Positions 8,022 to 17,405 of a stretch of 64,000 nt of DNA are shown piece after piece. The stretch is from Micromonospora parva (GTDB lineage: Bacteria > Actinomycetota > Actinomycetes > Mycobacteriales > Micromonosporaceae): contig NZ_JNZS01000011.1 of NCBI RefSeq assembly GCF_000718515.1, forward strand, positions 124,001 to 188,000, given 5' to 3'. A model generated the notes under the pieces. It did not search any database and was not told the DNA's origin. It saw nothing but the letters and a program-made list of their open reading frames with translations. Within the stretch, counting starts at the first letter, position 1. Every line of letters begins with the position of its first letter. The translations under genes and the position numbers were made by a program.

Positions 8022-9800
8022 ATGAATGTGTGGAGAAGGCTAACCGGCCCACGCCGGGCCCTCGCGCTCGCCGGCGCGGGTGCCCTGGTCGCCGGTGGGC
8101 TCGTAACGATTCCGGTCACCGCGGCGCAGGCCGCGACGCAGTGCGATATCGCGTACACGAGCAACGACTGGCAGGGCGGCTTCACCGCGAACATCACCAT
8201 CAAGAACGTCGGTGACCCGCTGAACGGCTGGACGCTGGGCTGGACCTTCCCCAACTCCAGCCAGCGGGTGCAGCAGGGCTGGTCGGCCACGTTCACCCAG
8301 TCCGGCAGCCAGGTCACCGCCCAGAGCCTGTCCTACAACGGCACCCTGGCCACCGGCGCGTCGACGAGCATCGGCTTCAACGGCGCGTGGAGCGGCAGCA
8401 ACCCGAAGCCGACCTCGTTCACCCTGAACGGCGTGGTCTGCAACGGTGGCACCACCCCGCCGACCACGCCCCCGCCGACCGACCCGCCGCCCACTGACCC
8501 GCCGCCGACCGACCCGCCGCCCACCACCAACCCGCCGCCCGGCACCAAGGTCGACAACCCCTACGTCGGGGTGCGCGGTTACGTGAACCCGGAGTGGAAG
8601 GCCAAGGCGGACGCCGAGCCCGGCGGAAGCCGGGTCTCCAACAACCCCACCGCCGTCTGGCTGGACCGGATCGCCGCGATCAACGGCACGCCGGACAGCA
8701 GCTCCAACGGTGCCTTCGGGGTGAAGGACCACCTGGACGAGGCGCTGCGCCAGGGCGCCGGTTACATCCAGTTCGTGATCTACAACCTGCCCGGCCGGGA
8801 CTGCTCCGCGCTCGCCTCCAACGGTGAGCTGGGCCCGGACGAGCTGCCCAAGTACAAGGCCCAGTACATCGACCCGATCGCCGCGATCCAGGGCGACTCG
8901 AAGTACAGCAGCCTGCGGATCATCAACATCATCGAGATCGACTCGCTGCCGAACCTGGTGACCAACACCTCCGGCCAGCCTGGCGGCACGGTCATGTGTG
9001 ACACGGTCAAGGCCAACGGTGCCTACGTCAACGGTGTCGGCTACGCCCTCGCCAAGCTGGGCTCGATCGGCAACGTCTACAACTACATCGATGCCGGTCA
9101 CCACGGCTGGCTCGGCTGGGACTCCAACTTCGGCCCGAGCGCCGAGATCCTGAAGACCGCCGCGGTCGCCTCCGGCAGCACGGTCAACAACGTGCACGGG
9201 TTCATCACGAACACCGCGAACTACTCGGCGCTGCAGGAGCCGTACTTCAAGGTCACCGACAACGTGAACGGCCAGACGGTGCGGCAGTCCAAGTGGGTCG
9301 ACTGGAACTTCTACGTCGACGAGCTGTCGTTCGCCCAGGCGTTCCGGACCAAGCTGGTCTCGTTGGGCTTCAACTCGAACATCGGCATGCTGATCGACAC
9401 CTCCCGCAACGGATGGGGTGGCTCCGCGCGGCCCACCGGACCGGGTGCCATGACGAGCGTCGACACCTACGTCAACGGTGGCCGGGTCGACCGACGCCTG
9501 CACCTCGGCAACTGGTGCAACCAGGCCGGTGCCGGTCTTGGTGAGCGGCCGCGGGCCAACCCGGCGACGGGGATCGACGCCTACGTCTGGGTGAAGCCGC
9601 CGGGTGAGTCGGACGGCTCCAGCAAGGAGATCCCGAACAACGAGGGCAAGGGCTTCGACCGGATGTGCGACCCGACGTACGGCGGCAACGCCCGCAACGG
9701 CAACAACCCGTCCGGGGCGCTGGGCGACGCGCCGATCTCCGGTGCGTGGTTCTCCGCCCAGTTCCAGGAGCTCATGCGCAACGCCTACCCGGCGCTCTGA
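8022..9800 (+). CDS. Secreted glycoside hydrolase family 6 exocellulase with N-terminal CBM2
   Basis: A 592-residue extracellular cellobiohydrolase-type enzyme. In order: signal peptide (RRLTGPRRALALAGAGALVAGG..., cleavage near AAQA/A), cellulose-binding module family 2 (about residues 38-140, with Trp-rich DWQGGF and NGWTLGWTF), a PTDPPP linker, and a GH6 catalytic domain (about 178-592). The active-site segments YNLPGRDC and IIEIDSLPN resemble the exo-acting Cel6B group rather than GH6 endoglucanases, which suggests cellobiose release from chain ends. ATG 8022 is preceded by AAGGAG with 9-base spacing; the open frame extends upstream to 7752, but that part is leader. A CelR box upstream and a strong hairpin downstream bound a single-gene unit. 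Confidence 0.95.
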   Translation: MNVWRRLTGPRRALALAGAGALVAGGLVTIPVTAAQAATQCDIAYTSNDWQGGFTANITIKNVGDPLNGWTLGWTFPNSSQRVQQGWSATFTQSGSQVTAQSLSYNGTLATGASTSIGFNGAWSGSNPKPTSFTLNGVVCNGGTTPPTTPPPTDPPPTDPPPTDPPPTTNPPPGTKVDNPYVGVRGYVNPEWKAKADAEPGGSRVSNNPTAVWLDRIAAINGTPDSSSNGAFGVKDHLDEALRQGAGYIQFVIYNLPGRDCSALASNGELGPDELPKYKAQYIDPIAAIQGDSKYSSLRIINIIEIDSLPNLVTNTSGQPGGTVMCDTVKANGAYVNGVGYALAKLGSIGNVYNYIDAGHHGWLGWDSNFGPSAEILKTAAVASGSTVNNVHGFITNTANYSALQEPYFKVTDNVNGQTVRQSKWVDWNFYVDELSFAQAFRTKLVSLGFNSNIGMLIDTSRNGWGGSARPTGPGAMTSVDTYVNGGRVDRRLHLGNWCNQAGAGLGERPRANPATGIDAYVWVKPPGESDGSSKEIPNNEGKGFDRMCDPTYGGNARNGNNPSGALGDAPISGAWFSAQFQELMRNAYPAL

Positions 9801-9867
9801 TCGGGTAGCTCACGCACCAACCCGCTGCCAGTGGTTGGTGAGGCACTGTTGGCAGCAGGTTCCCCCC

Positions 9868-9907
9868 GGGTCCCCGGCCCGACCGTCACAGGTCGGGTCG
9901 GGGACCC
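9868..9907. terminator. 17-bp hairpin, bidirectional terminator
   Basis: Arms 9868-9884 and 9891-9907 pair with a single G-T wobble around loop GTCACA. It lies between the convergent cellulase and the hypothetical gene ending at 9920. A weaker 7-bp hairpin (9815-9821 with 9834-9840) lies just before it. Confidence 0.75.
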
Positions 9908-9919
9908 CCCTCGCCCCGG

Positions 9920-10306
9920 TCAGGGCACCGTGCGTTCGATCGCCGCCCGACCCTGCTCAGCCAGGTCACGGCGGGCCCTGTCCAGGTTCTCCGGCGTCAG
10001 GTCCTGGCCGCGGGCCATCACCAGGTCCTCCGGCTCCCACTGCTGTTCGCCGCCGGTGCGGATGTTGTCCCCGCCAGCGCCGGTGCCCGTCCCGGTCGCC
10101 CCGGTGCCGGCAGCGTACGGATCGCCGATCAGATCGTCGGTGTCCGGTGCCAGGTCGTCTGGTCGGTTGCGGGGTTCGGCGAAGCTCGGCGTGTCTCGGT
10201 CGGGGCCACCTCCGGTCCGCAGTTGCGGCACGGTGGCGTCATCATCCACCGCCGAGGCCACCTCGGGGCTGTCCTCCAACGGCGGTTGGCGATCGCGATC
10301 GGTCAT
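9920..10306 (-). CDS. Hypothetical acidic protein, 128 aa
   Basis: ATG 10306 has AGGAGG 8 bases upstream, which is why I prefer it over the longer open frame. The protein is hydrophilic, rich in Asp, Thr and Gly, with a low-complexity Gly/Thr run in the middle and a more structured end (EDLVMARGQDLTPENLDRAR). There is no signal peptide, membrane segment or catalytic motif. It lies downstream of the symporter/membrane-protein pair on the same strand, about 120 bases away. I do not recognise a function. Confidence 0.6.
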   Translation of the reverse strand: MTDRDRQPPLEDSPEVASAVDDDATVPQLRTGGGPDRDTPSFAEPRNRPDDLAPDTDDLIGDPYAAGTGATGTGTGAGGDNIRTGGEQQWEPEDLVMARGQDLTPENLDRARRDLAEQGRAAIERTVP

Positions 10307-10424
10307 CGTGCTGCCTCCTGTGTCCGACACGGTGCCTGATTTCCTCACGTACCCCTTCGTGTCGCGCTCATGCCGGGCGGCCCGGCCGTCAGGCGCCGGG
10401 CTGGTGCTCGGTGGGGGCGGCGGG

Positions 10425-10733
10425 TCAGGCCCCGGGCTGGTGCTCGTTGGGGGTCGGCGGCTCCGCCGGGCGCAACCACTGCCAGAGCAGCATGAGCAGG
10501 CCGAAGACGAGCATCGCCAGCCCGGCCCACAGGTTGATCCGGACGCCCTCTGCCTTGTCGATCTCGGCCCGGCTGTCGAAGATGCCGATCAGCGTCACGA
10601 TGATCCCGTACGCGACGAAGAGACCACCGATCACCCGGCGGATGTCGAACAGCCGGGCCGCGGCGGAGCGCCGCTGCTCCTCCTGCGTCTCGTCGATCAG
10701 CGGGTCCTGTGCCGGCTGGCCGTCGTTGCTCAT
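10425..10733 (-). CDS. Small two-helix membrane protein downstream of the symporter
   Basis: 102 residues with a charged N-terminus and two transmembrane helices (about residues 34-51, VIGGLFVAYGIIVTLIGIF, and 66-86, LWAGLAMLVFGLLMLLWQW). It starts 16 bases after the symporter stop with AAGGGG as ribosome site, so the two are almost certainly co-transcribed. Small membrane partners of this kind commonly follow SSS-family transporter genes in actinomycetes. A role as symporter subunit or stabiliser is inference only. Confidence 0.75.
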   Translation of the reverse strand: MSNDGQPAQDPLIDETQEEQRRSAAARLFDIRRVIGGLFVAYGIIVTLIGIFDSRAEIDKAEGVRINLWAGLAMLVFGLLMLLWQWLRPAEPPTPNEHQPGA

Positions 10734-10749
10734 CTGCCGACCCCTTTCC

Positions 10750-12408
10750 TCAGAAGACCGGGATGTAGAAGAGGGCGGCCAGCGCGACCGCGATCAGACC
10801 GAGCAGCACCGGGGAGCGGTACCAGACGGCGTCCCCGGCGAGCACGTCGCCCTTCAGGTCGACGCCGCCCATGCCGTACACCAGCCCGCGCAGTTCCTCG
10901 TCGCGCTTGGGCGAGGTGAGCGGGGTGATGATCGCCGCGACCACCACCGCGGTGGCGAACGCCAGACCGGCGCCCCAGAAGCTCTCCTCCAGGTCGGAGT
11001 TGAAATCGACCACACCGCCCTTGTAGAGCAGGTAGAGGCTCAGCGACACCAGGGTGCCCAGCAGCAGTGACCAGAAGCCGGCCAGGGCGGTCATCCGCTT
11101 CCAGAACATGCCGATGATGAAGGTGGCGAACAGCGGCGCGTTGAAGACGGAGAAGAGCGCCTGGATGTAGTTCATGATGTTGCTGAAACCGGCCGCGATG
11201 AACGCGGTGCCGATCCCGATCACCACGGCGGCGACCGTCGCCCACCGGCCGACCCGCAGGTAGTACTCGTCCGAGCGGTCCCGGCGGATGTACGCCTGCC
11301 AGATGTCGTAGGTGAAGACGGTGTTGAAGCCGCTCACGTTGGCCGCCATGCCCGCCATGAACGAGGCGAGCAGGCCGGTGACCGCCACCCCGAGCACGCC
11401 GTTGGGGAGCAGGTCGCGCATCAGCAGCGGGATGGCGTTGTTGTACTGGAGGTCGCCGCTCTCCGCGCCGAGGCCCTTCACGGTGACCAGGGCCACCAGG
11501 CCGGGGATGACCGTGACCAGGGGAATGAACAGCTTCGGGTACGCGGCGATGATCGGCGTACGCCGGGCGGCGCTCATGTTCTTCGCCGACAGGGCACGCT
11601 GCACCTCGGCGAAGTTCGTCGTCCAGTAGCCGAACGAGAGCACGAAGCCGAGGCCGAAGACGATGCCGATCCAGTGCGCGCCGAGCGGGTTGGCCGTGCT
11701 GCCGGTGTCCTGCCACGCGTGCAGGCCCGCCTCTCCGAGTTTGGTGTCGGCGACCGCGTCCATGAGGCCGTTCCACCCGCCGACCTTGACCAGGCCGATC
11801 ACCGTGACCGGAATGAGGCCGGCGAGGATGACGAAGAACTGGAGCACCTCGTTGTAGATCGCCCCGGACAGGCCGCCGATGGTGATGTACGCCAGGACGA
11901 TCGCCGCCCCGACCACGATCGCCGTCCAGAGCGGCCAGCCGAGCAGCGCCTGCATGACGAGGGCCAGCGCGTAGAGGTTCACGCCGGCGATCAGCACCTG
12001 GGCGACGGCGAAGCTGAGCGCGTTGAGCAGGTGGGTGGGGCGGTTGAATCGCAGCCGCAGGTATTCGGGGACGCTGCGGACCTTGGAGCCGTAGTAGAAG
12101 GGCATCATCACGATGCCCAGGAAGACCATCGCCGGGACCGCGCCGATCCAGTAGTAGTGGACCGTCATCACGCCGTACTGGGCCCCGTTCGCGGCCATTC
12201 CGATGATCTCCAACGCGCCCAGGTTCGCCGAGACGAAGGCGAGACCGGTCACCCAGGCCGGCAGGGAGCGGCCGGAGAGGAAGAAGTCGACGCTGGTCCG
12301 GATGGCCCGTCGGGCGGCGAAGCCGACCCCGAGGACGGTGACGAAGTACAGCGCCAGAATCAGATAGTCCAGGCCGTTCATGTTGAGCCGGAGACCGTCG
12401 CCGTCCAT
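10750..12408 (-). CDS. Sodium:solute symporter (SSS family)
   Basis: 552 residues with about 13-14 transmembrane segments, the SSS architecture (SGLT/PutP/PanF superfamily). Family features seen are the N-terminal DYLILALYFV helix, the DFFLSGRSLPAW loop and the ANLGALEIIGMAANGAQYG segment of helix 2. By overall look it resembles the sugar-type (vSGLT-like) branch, but the substrate cannot be told from sequence alone. The start is ATG 12408 behind a GGGGTGG ribosome site; an alternative ATG nine codons in would also work. It is first in a two-gene unit with the small membrane protein. Confidence 0.88.
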   Translation of the reverse strand: MDGDGLRLNMNGLDYLILALYFVTVLGVGFAARRAIRTSVDFFLSGRSLPAWVTGLAFVSANLGALEIIGMAANGAQYGVMTVHYYWIGAVPAMVFLGIVMMPFYYGSKVRSVPEYLRLRFNRPTHLLNALSFAVAQVLIAGVNLYALALVMQALLGWPLWTAIVVGAAIVLAYITIGGLSGAIYNEVLQFFVILAGLIPVTVIGLVKVGGWNGLMDAVADTKLGEAGLHAWQDTGSTANPLGAHWIGIVFGLGFVLSFGYWTTNFAEVQRALSAKNMSAARRTPIIAAYPKLFIPLVTVIPGLVALVTVKGLGAESGDLQYNNAIPLLMRDLLPNGVLGVAVTGLLASFMAGMAANVSGFNTVFTYDIWQAYIRRDRSDEYYLRVGRWATVAAVVIGIGTAFIAAGFSNIMNYIQALFSVFNAPLFATFIIGMFWKRMTALAGFWSLLLGTLVSLSLYLLYKGGVVDFNSDLEESFWGAGLAFATAVVVAAIITPLTSPKRDEELRGLVYGMGGVDLKGDVLAGDAVWYRSPVLLGLIAVALAALFYIPVF

Positions 12409-12558
12409 CCCGCCACCCCTCGTCCCGACGTCCGCGCTGGTTGCCGCGCGCCCTATTACCCCGCCTGCGCGGTTTCACGCCTGGAGGTGGGAACCGTCCT
12501 GTTCCACCCCGGTCGGGCGGTCTGGGGGCGCCCGGGCGCCGACCAGCGCGCGCAAGAG

Positions 12559-12587
12559 GGCGCCCCGGCCGTCAGGGCCGGGGCGCC
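12559..12587 (-). terminator. 12-bp hairpin after the 12606 gene
   Basis: Arms 12559-12570 and 12576-12587 are perfectly complementary with loop GTCAG. It lies just downstream of the leftward hypothetical gene ending at 12606 and insulates the symporter promoter. Confidence 0.7.
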
Positions 12588-12605
12588 GCCTGTCTGCGGG
12601 GTGGG

Positions 12606-13670
12606 TCAGCGACCGAGGACGCGGTCCAGGAAGTCCCGGTAGTTGCGGACCGCCATGCGCAGCTGCTCGGTGTCGGCCGAGCCGGCGTCCTGCCACCCGC
12701 CCAGCGTGGTCTTCTGCGCGGCCAGTGCCGAGGAGAGGGCCTGGATGGCCTCCTCCACCAGCGACTGCGCCTCGCCGGCAGCCGCCTTCGGGTCGTCGAC
12801 GAAACGCAGCTGCACGTCCCGCCAACGGTCCCGGAAGCTCTGCGCGGTGTCCGGTTCGAGGAGCGTGGCCGGCCCGGCCGCGACAGTCGACCCGGCGGGT
12901 CGGGATGTTCCGGCGGCCGCCAGCGTGGGGCTGGTGTCGTCGCCGGGGACCGGTTCGCCGTCCGCGTCCGGGTCGACCATCTCCGGTGTGGCGCTGCCGT
13001 AGCCGGCCGCGCCCGCCGCGGCGGCCTCCCGATCGCCGGTCAGATCGCCGCGTCGCTCGGGGTCGCCGTTCGTGCTCCCCGGCGGGACGACGGTCCGCGC
13101 TGACGTGTCCGCGTCGGCGCGGTCGTCGACGTCGCTGCGGTTGTCGACGTCGGTGCTGTCGACGTCGACGTCCGAGTCGCGGCGGTGCAGCTCGGCGGTC
13201 GGGTCGGCGCGCAGACCCTCCCGCTCGCCATCCTCGGCGCCGTCGCCCGGCTGGGCGGTCCGCTCGGCCCGGGGGTCCGGCTGGTCCTGCGGGCGCGGGC
13301 TGGCCAGCGCGGAGGCGGCCACCGCGTCGGCGACAGTGGTGGCGCCGAACGTGGTCGGCAGCGGCCCCGGCTCGTGGAAACCGCCCTCGTCGGTGGACCG
13401 GTCGTCGCGTCGGTGGCGTGGGTCGGAGTCGTCGGTCAGCTCGTCGTCGGCCGGGTCGTACGCGCCATCCCGGTCGGTGTCGTCGGCCCGGTCGGTGTCG
13501 TCGGTCCGGTCGTGGACGGTGCTTTGGTCGTCGAAGGTGCCCCGGTCGTCGAGGGCGTCCTCAGGGACGTCGGAGCGGCCGGACCGGTCGCCGGCCGGGG
13601 GTACCGGCACGGGCGCGGACCGCACGGCCTCCGGGTGGTCGTTGCTCACCTGCTGCTCTTCCTGGCGCAT
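12606..13670 (-). CDS. Hypothetical Asp/Arg-rich protein with C-terminal domain shared with its neighbour
   Basis: 354 residues. The first ~250 are disordered and extremely Asp/Arg/Thr-rich. The last ~75 form a helical domain (RWRDVQLRFVDDP ... TEQLRMAVRNYRDFLDRVLG). The upstream gene ends in a clearly related domain (AWEELQVRFIDSP ... TEELRQAVVHYRALFADLLG), so this is a local paralogous domain pair. There is no signal peptide or transmembrane helix here, whereas the neighbour is membrane-anchored; a soluble partner of a membrane protein is a possible reading. ATG 13670 has AGGAGG 6 bases upstream and begins 11 bases after the neighbour's stop. Function is unknown. Confidence 0.72.
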   Translation of the reverse strand: MRQEEQQVSNDHPEAVRSAPVPVPPAGDRSGRSDVPEDALDDRGTFDDQSTVHDRTDDTDRADDTDRDGAYDPADDELTDDSDPRHRRDDRSTDEGGFHEPGPLPTTFGATTVADAVAASALASPRPQDQPDPRAERTAQPGDGAEDGEREGLRADPTAELHRRDSDVDVDSTDVDNRSDVDDRADADTSARTVVPPGSTNGDPERRGDLTGDREAAAAGAAGYGSATPEMVDPDADGEPVPGDDTSPTLAAAGTSRPAGSTVAAGPATLLEPDTAQSFRDRWRDVQLRFVDDPKAAAGEAQSLVEEAIQALSSALAAQKTTLGGWQDAGSADTEQLRMAVRNYRDFLDRVLGR

Positions 13671-13681
13671 CGGTGGCCTCC

Positions 13682-14275
13682 TCAGCGGCTCGTGGTGTCG
13701 TGGTCCGGGTGGTGGCGCTGCTCGGGCGTCTGCTGGCCGACCGGCTCCTCGCCCAGCAGGTCGGCGAAGAGTGCGCGGTAGTGCACAACCGCCTGCCGCA
13801 GCTCCTCGGTGTTGGCCTCGCCCCGGGAGTTGCGCAGGTGGATCTCGTGCGCGTCCCGGTAGTTGGTGAGGGTGCGGGCGTGCTCGACGGAGAGGTGGGC
13901 GATCTGGTCGGAGAAGTCACCGGTCGGGTAGCCCTGCTCTTCGATGAGCCGCGTGACCAGTTCGTCCGCGTCGCCCACGGTCTCGCCGGGGGAGTCGATG
14001 AAGCGGACCTGAAGTTCCTCCCAGGCGGCGGCGTACCGGGCCCGGGACTCCGGGGTGAGTGGGGTGAGCGTGAGCTCGGCATGCCGGCGTTCCCGGTCGC
14101 GCAGTTCGCGCTCGGCGGCGGACCGGCTGTCCTGCTCCGCCACCACCCGGTCGTACTCCGGGCCGAACCGGTTGCGGAGCGCGCGACGGTTGGTGAGCGA
14201 GCGGGCGGCCACGGCCAGCACCGCGACGATCACCAGCACGACGAGCACGATGACGACTATCTGCGTGGACGACAT
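13682..14275 (-). CDS. Single-pass membrane protein with conserved helical C-terminal domain
   Basis: 197 residues from ATG 14275, chosen for its AAGGAGGAG ribosome site; an upstream in-frame start at 14323 is weaker. An N-terminal helix (IVVIVLVVLVIVAVLAVAARS) is followed by a charged, probably coiled segment (EYDRVVAEQDSRSAAERELRDRE region) and a domain AWEELQVRFIDSP ... EELRQAVVHYRALFADLLG shared with the downstream gene. It is first of a two-gene operon with that gene, and divergent from the conservon. Function is unknown. Confidence 0.78.
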   Translation of the reverse strand: MSSTQIVVIVLVVLVIVAVLAVAARSLTNRRALRNRFGPEYDRVVAEQDSRSAAERELRDRERRHAELTLTPLTPESRARYAAAWEELQVRFIDSPGETVGDADELVTRLIEEQGYPTGDFSDQIAHLSVEHARTLTNYRDAHEIHLRNSRGEANTEELRQAVVHYRALFADLLGEEPVGQQTPEQRHHPDHDTTSR

Positions 14276-14592
14276 GGGCTCCTCCTTCGTCATCTGGTAT
14301 TCCCTCCGCGCAGTGATCGCCAATCCCGATCCGAGACACTTTCCTGACGAGGCCCCAACTGCCCCACCTGCCAGAATCTGACTCGTTCCAGAAAAGTGGG
14401 ATTCGGACCACGCCCGCGCACATCCCGGAGCGTCGATGTCGGCGCGACAGGCGGTAGTGCAACAGCTCTCGATTACGTATCCTGCCCAAGGCGCCCGCGC
14501 CGGTGCCCGACGAACGGCCGGGCGCGCAGCCGGCCGGAGCGTTGCCCGGCGGTGCCGGCGCCCCTCCTGCCACCCTGTACGGGCGAGGTCTG
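14276..14592. other. Divergent intergenic region
   Basis: This 317-base gap between the leftward membrane-protein operon and the conservon must hold both promoters. A slightly AT-rich stretch at about 14455-14485 (CGATTACGTATCC) is a weak promoter candidate for the rightward operon. I see no hairpin or operator palindrome that stands out. Confidence 0.35.
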
Positions 14593-16983
14593 ATGAAAAC
14601 CCGCGACTGGCCGATCCGCTCGAAGCTGACCGCGTTGGTCGTCGCGCCGGTGACCGCGCTCCTGGCGTTGTGGATCTTCGCGACCTCCCTGACCTTCGGT
14701 CCCGCCCTGAACCTGCTCTCCGCCCGCACCCTCCTGTACGACCTGGGTCGCCCCGGCGAGGCGGTGGTCACCGAGCTGCAACGGGAACGCCGGCTCTCGG
14801 TGGTGCAGCTCGCCGGCGACGCCGAGCTGCCCGCCCTCGCCGAGCAGCGCGGGCGCACCGACCGGGCGGTCGCCGAGCTGCGCCGCCGGGTGGACGGCGA
14901 ACCCCTGCGCGACGCCGCTGACGACCTGCTGGAAACCCGGATCGACCAGCTCATCACCGCCCTGGCAGCGCTGCCCAGCGGGCGGACGTTCATCGACGAC
15001 CGCAAGGTGGACCGGGCCGGCGCGCTCAACCTGTACAGCGGCATGGTCTCCGCGGCCTTTCAGGCGTTCGCCGGCATGGCGACCCTGACCGACCCGGGAA
15101 TCAACCGGCAGGCCCTGGCGCTCACCGCGCTGGGCCGCTCCCGGGAGCTGCTCGGCCAGAGCGACGCGCTGCTGGCCGGCGCGCTGACCGCCGGACGGTT
15201 CGCCGAGGGGGAGCACACCCAGCTCGTCCAGGCCATCGGCAACCAACGGTGGCTCACCGAGAGCGCCGTGGCCGACCTGCCCGAGAGCAGCCGGGTCGCG
15301 TACCAACGACTGACCGAGGGCGAGGCGTTCACCCGGCTGCGCGCCATGCAGGACGCGCTGGTCGTACCCAGCCGGTCCGGCCGACCGGCGGTCGACGCGG
15401 CGGCCTGGCAGGCCAGCCAGGACGCGGTGCAGCAGCAGCTGCGGGACTTCGAGCTGTCCGAGGCGGACGCCCTCACCGACCGTTCGGTGCCGATGGCGGT
15501 CCGCATCCTGGTGCGGCTGGCCGCCGCCGGGGTGCTCGGGCTCGTCGCCGTGGTCGTCTCGGTGCTGGTGGCGCTGCGGGTCGGCCGCACCCTGGTCCGG
15601 CGGCTCAGCGGCGTCCGCACCGCCGCGCTGGAGCTGGCCGAGCACCGGCTGCCCGACGTGGTGACCCGGCTGCGCCGTGGCGAGCAGGTCGACGTCGCCC
15701 GGGAGGCGCCGCCGCTGGAGTACGGCCACGACGAGATCGGCGAGGTCGGGCGCGCCTTCACCGAGGTGCAGCGCACCGCCGTGCAGGCCGCTGTGGACGA
15801 GGTCACCCTGCGGCGCGGGCTCAACGAGGTCTTCCTCAACATCGCCCGACGCAGCCAGAGCCTGGTGCACCGTCAGCTGCACCTGCTGGACCGGATGGAG
15901 CGGCGCAGCGAGGACCCGGACGAGCTGGCCGAGTTGTTCCAGGTCGACCACCTGGCCACCCGGCTCCGCCGGCACGCCGAGGACCTGGTCATCCTCGCCG
16001 GCTCCGCCCCCGGCCGCGGTTGGCGCAACCCGGTCGCGATGGTCGACCTGATCCGTGGCGCGATCTCCGAGGTCGAGGCGTACGAACGGGTGGACATCAC
16101 CAACGTGCAACCGGCCGGCGTGCTGGGGCGGGCCGTCGGCGATGTCATCCACCTCCTCGCCGAGCTGGTCGAGAACGCCACCGCCTTCTCTCCGCCGGAC
16201 ACCCGGGTCACCGTCACCGGGGCGCAGGTGGCCAACGGGTACGCCCTGGAGATCACCGACCAGGGGCTGGGCATGTCCGACACGGCGCTGGAGACCGCCA
16301 ACACCCGGCTGGCCAGCTCGCCGGAGTTCGACCCGGCGCAGAGCGCCCGACTCGGCCTGTTCGTGGTGGCCCGGCTGGCGGCCCGGCACGGCGTACGGGT
16401 GCGGTTGCGGCCGTCGGGGGAGGGTGGCGTGACCGCCGTGGTGCTGCTCCCCGGCGACCTGATCACCACCGAACCGCCGGCCGGCCCCGACCCGGCCACG
16501 CTCGGCGCCGCGTCGGCCGACCCGGGCCGGCGACTGGTGCGGACGGCACGCCGGGGCGCGGTGACCCGACCCCGTACCCGCCCACCGACGGCCCCGACCG
16601 GCAGCACGGCCCCGCCGGCCCCGCCCACCGGCGCGCCGACCTCGGTCACCGCGCCGGCCAGCACGCCCGACGAGGGGCCGGCGACCTCCGACGAGCCGGA
16701 CGACGAGCTGGACGGGCTGCCCCGCCGGGTGCGCCGCCGGACCCCCGCCGCCCAACCCCGGTCGACAGTCGGCGACACGCCGTCACCCCGCTCGCCCGAG
16801 GAGGTCCGCCAGGTGATGGCGGCGCTGCAGGCCGGCACGGCGCGCGGCCGTGCCACCGCCGTCACCCCGACGGCACCGCCGTCAACGGGCCCGACGACGC
16901 CGACCGGCAGCGCGGTCCCGACGGCACCCACCGACCCGCCGACGAGCCCCGAACCACCGACCGCGACTGAGAGGGACGCCTAG
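14593..16983 (+). CDS. Conservon sensor histidine kinase-like protein (CvnA type)
   Basis: 796 residues from ATG 14593. Transmembrane helix at about 8-36, a large extracytoplasmic helical region of the NIT sensing type (about 50-290), second helix (about 303-330), HAMP-like linker, then a GHKL ATPase: N box ELVENATAFSPP near 525, DQGLGM near 556, G2 box ARLGLFVVARLA near 585. The last ~140 residues are Pro/Thr-rich and disordered. The His-containing QLHLLDRME helix lies where a dimerisation domain would be, but the canonical H-box is not clear, as in other conservon kinases. The next gene starts within the TAG stop (TAGTG), so coupling is tight. An in-frame GTG at 14503 would add 30 residues. 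Confidence 0.9.
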   Translation: MKTRDWPIRSKLTALVVAPVTALLALWIFATSLTFGPALNLLSARTLLYDLGRPGEAVVTELQRERRLSVVQLAGDAELPALAEQRGRTDRAVAELRRRVDGEPLRDAADDLLETRIDQLITALAALPSGRTFIDDRKVDRAGALNLYSGMVSAAFQAFAGMATLTDPGINRQALALTALGRSRELLGQSDALLAGALTAGRFAEGEHTQLVQAIGNQRWLTESAVADLPESSRVAYQRLTEGEAFTRLRAMQDALVVPSRSGRPAVDAAAWQASQDAVQQQLRDFELSEADALTDRSVPMAVRILVRLAAAGVLGLVAVVVSVLVALRVGRTLVRRLSGVRTAALELAEHRLPDVVTRLRRGEQVDVAREAPPLEYGHDEIGEVGRAFTEVQRTAVQAAVDEVTLRRGLNEVFLNIARRSQSLVHRQLHLLDRMERRSEDPDELAELFQVDHLATRLRRHAEDLVILAGSAPGRGWRNPVAMVDLIRGAISEVEAYERVDITNVQPAGVLGRAVGDVIHLLAELVENATAFSPPDTRVTVTGAQVANGYALEITDQGLGMSDTALETANTRLASSPEFDPAQSARLGLFVVARLAARHGVRVRLRPSGEGGVTAVVLLPGDLITTEPPAGPDPATLGAASADPGRRLVRTARRGAVTRPRTRPPTAPTGSTAPPAPPTGAPTSVTAPASTPDEGPATSDEPDDELDGLPRRVRRRTPAAQPRSTVGDTPSPRSPEEVRQVMAALQAGTARGRATAVTPTAPPSTGPTTPTGSAVPTAPTDPPTSPEPPTATERDA

Positions 16984-17405
16984 TGCGGCATTCGACGAAG
17001 CAGAGCGCCGGCCTCGACTGGTTGCTCGACGAACTGGTGCAACGGGTACCGGCCGCCCGGGAGGCGGTGGTGCTCTCCGCCGACGGCCTGCTGCTCGGCT
17101 GCTCGGCCGAGTTGGAACGCTCCGACGCCGAGCACCTCTGTGCGCTCGCCGCCGGGTTCTCCAGCCTGGCCCGCGGCGCCAGCCGGCACGTGGACGGCGG
17201 CCCGGTGCGACAGACGGTGGTGGAGATGGAGGCCGCGTACCTCTTCGTCACCACCGCCGGGCAGGGCGCCTGCCTGGCCGTGGTGAGCGACGCCGACGCG
17301 GACATCGGGCTGGTCGCGTACGAGATGGCGATGCTGGTGATCCGGGTGGGGGAGAGCCTCGCCGCACCGGCCCGATCGGCAGCGGACGCCGGAGATGCGG
17401 ACTGA
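16983..17405 (+). CDS. Roadblock/LC7 domain protein (CvnB type)
   Basis: 140 residues with a roadblock/LC7 fold, the family of small GTPase regulators (MglB-like). LDWLLDELVQRVPAAREAV, a central hydrophobic strand VVLSADGLLLG and the C-terminal helix AYEMAMLVIRVGE are typical. GTG 16983 overlaps the kinase stop, and the 3' end overlaps the DUF742 gene by 11 bases, so it is the second gene of a four-gene conservon. In characterised conservons the roadblock protein binds the kinase and the GTPase at the membrane. Confidence 0.92.
   Translation: MRHSTKQSAGLDWLLDELVQRVPAAREAVVLSADGLLLGCSAELERSDAEHLCALAAGFSSLARGASRHVDGGPVRQTVVEMEAAYLFVTTAGQGACLAVVSDADADIGLVAYEMAMLVIRVGESLAAPARSAADAGDAD

Noticed and set aside
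12380..14347. 655-codon rightward open frame opposite the hypothetical pair
   Set aside because: Arg/Pro-rich antisense sequence; the leftward genes have AGGAGG sites and related domains.
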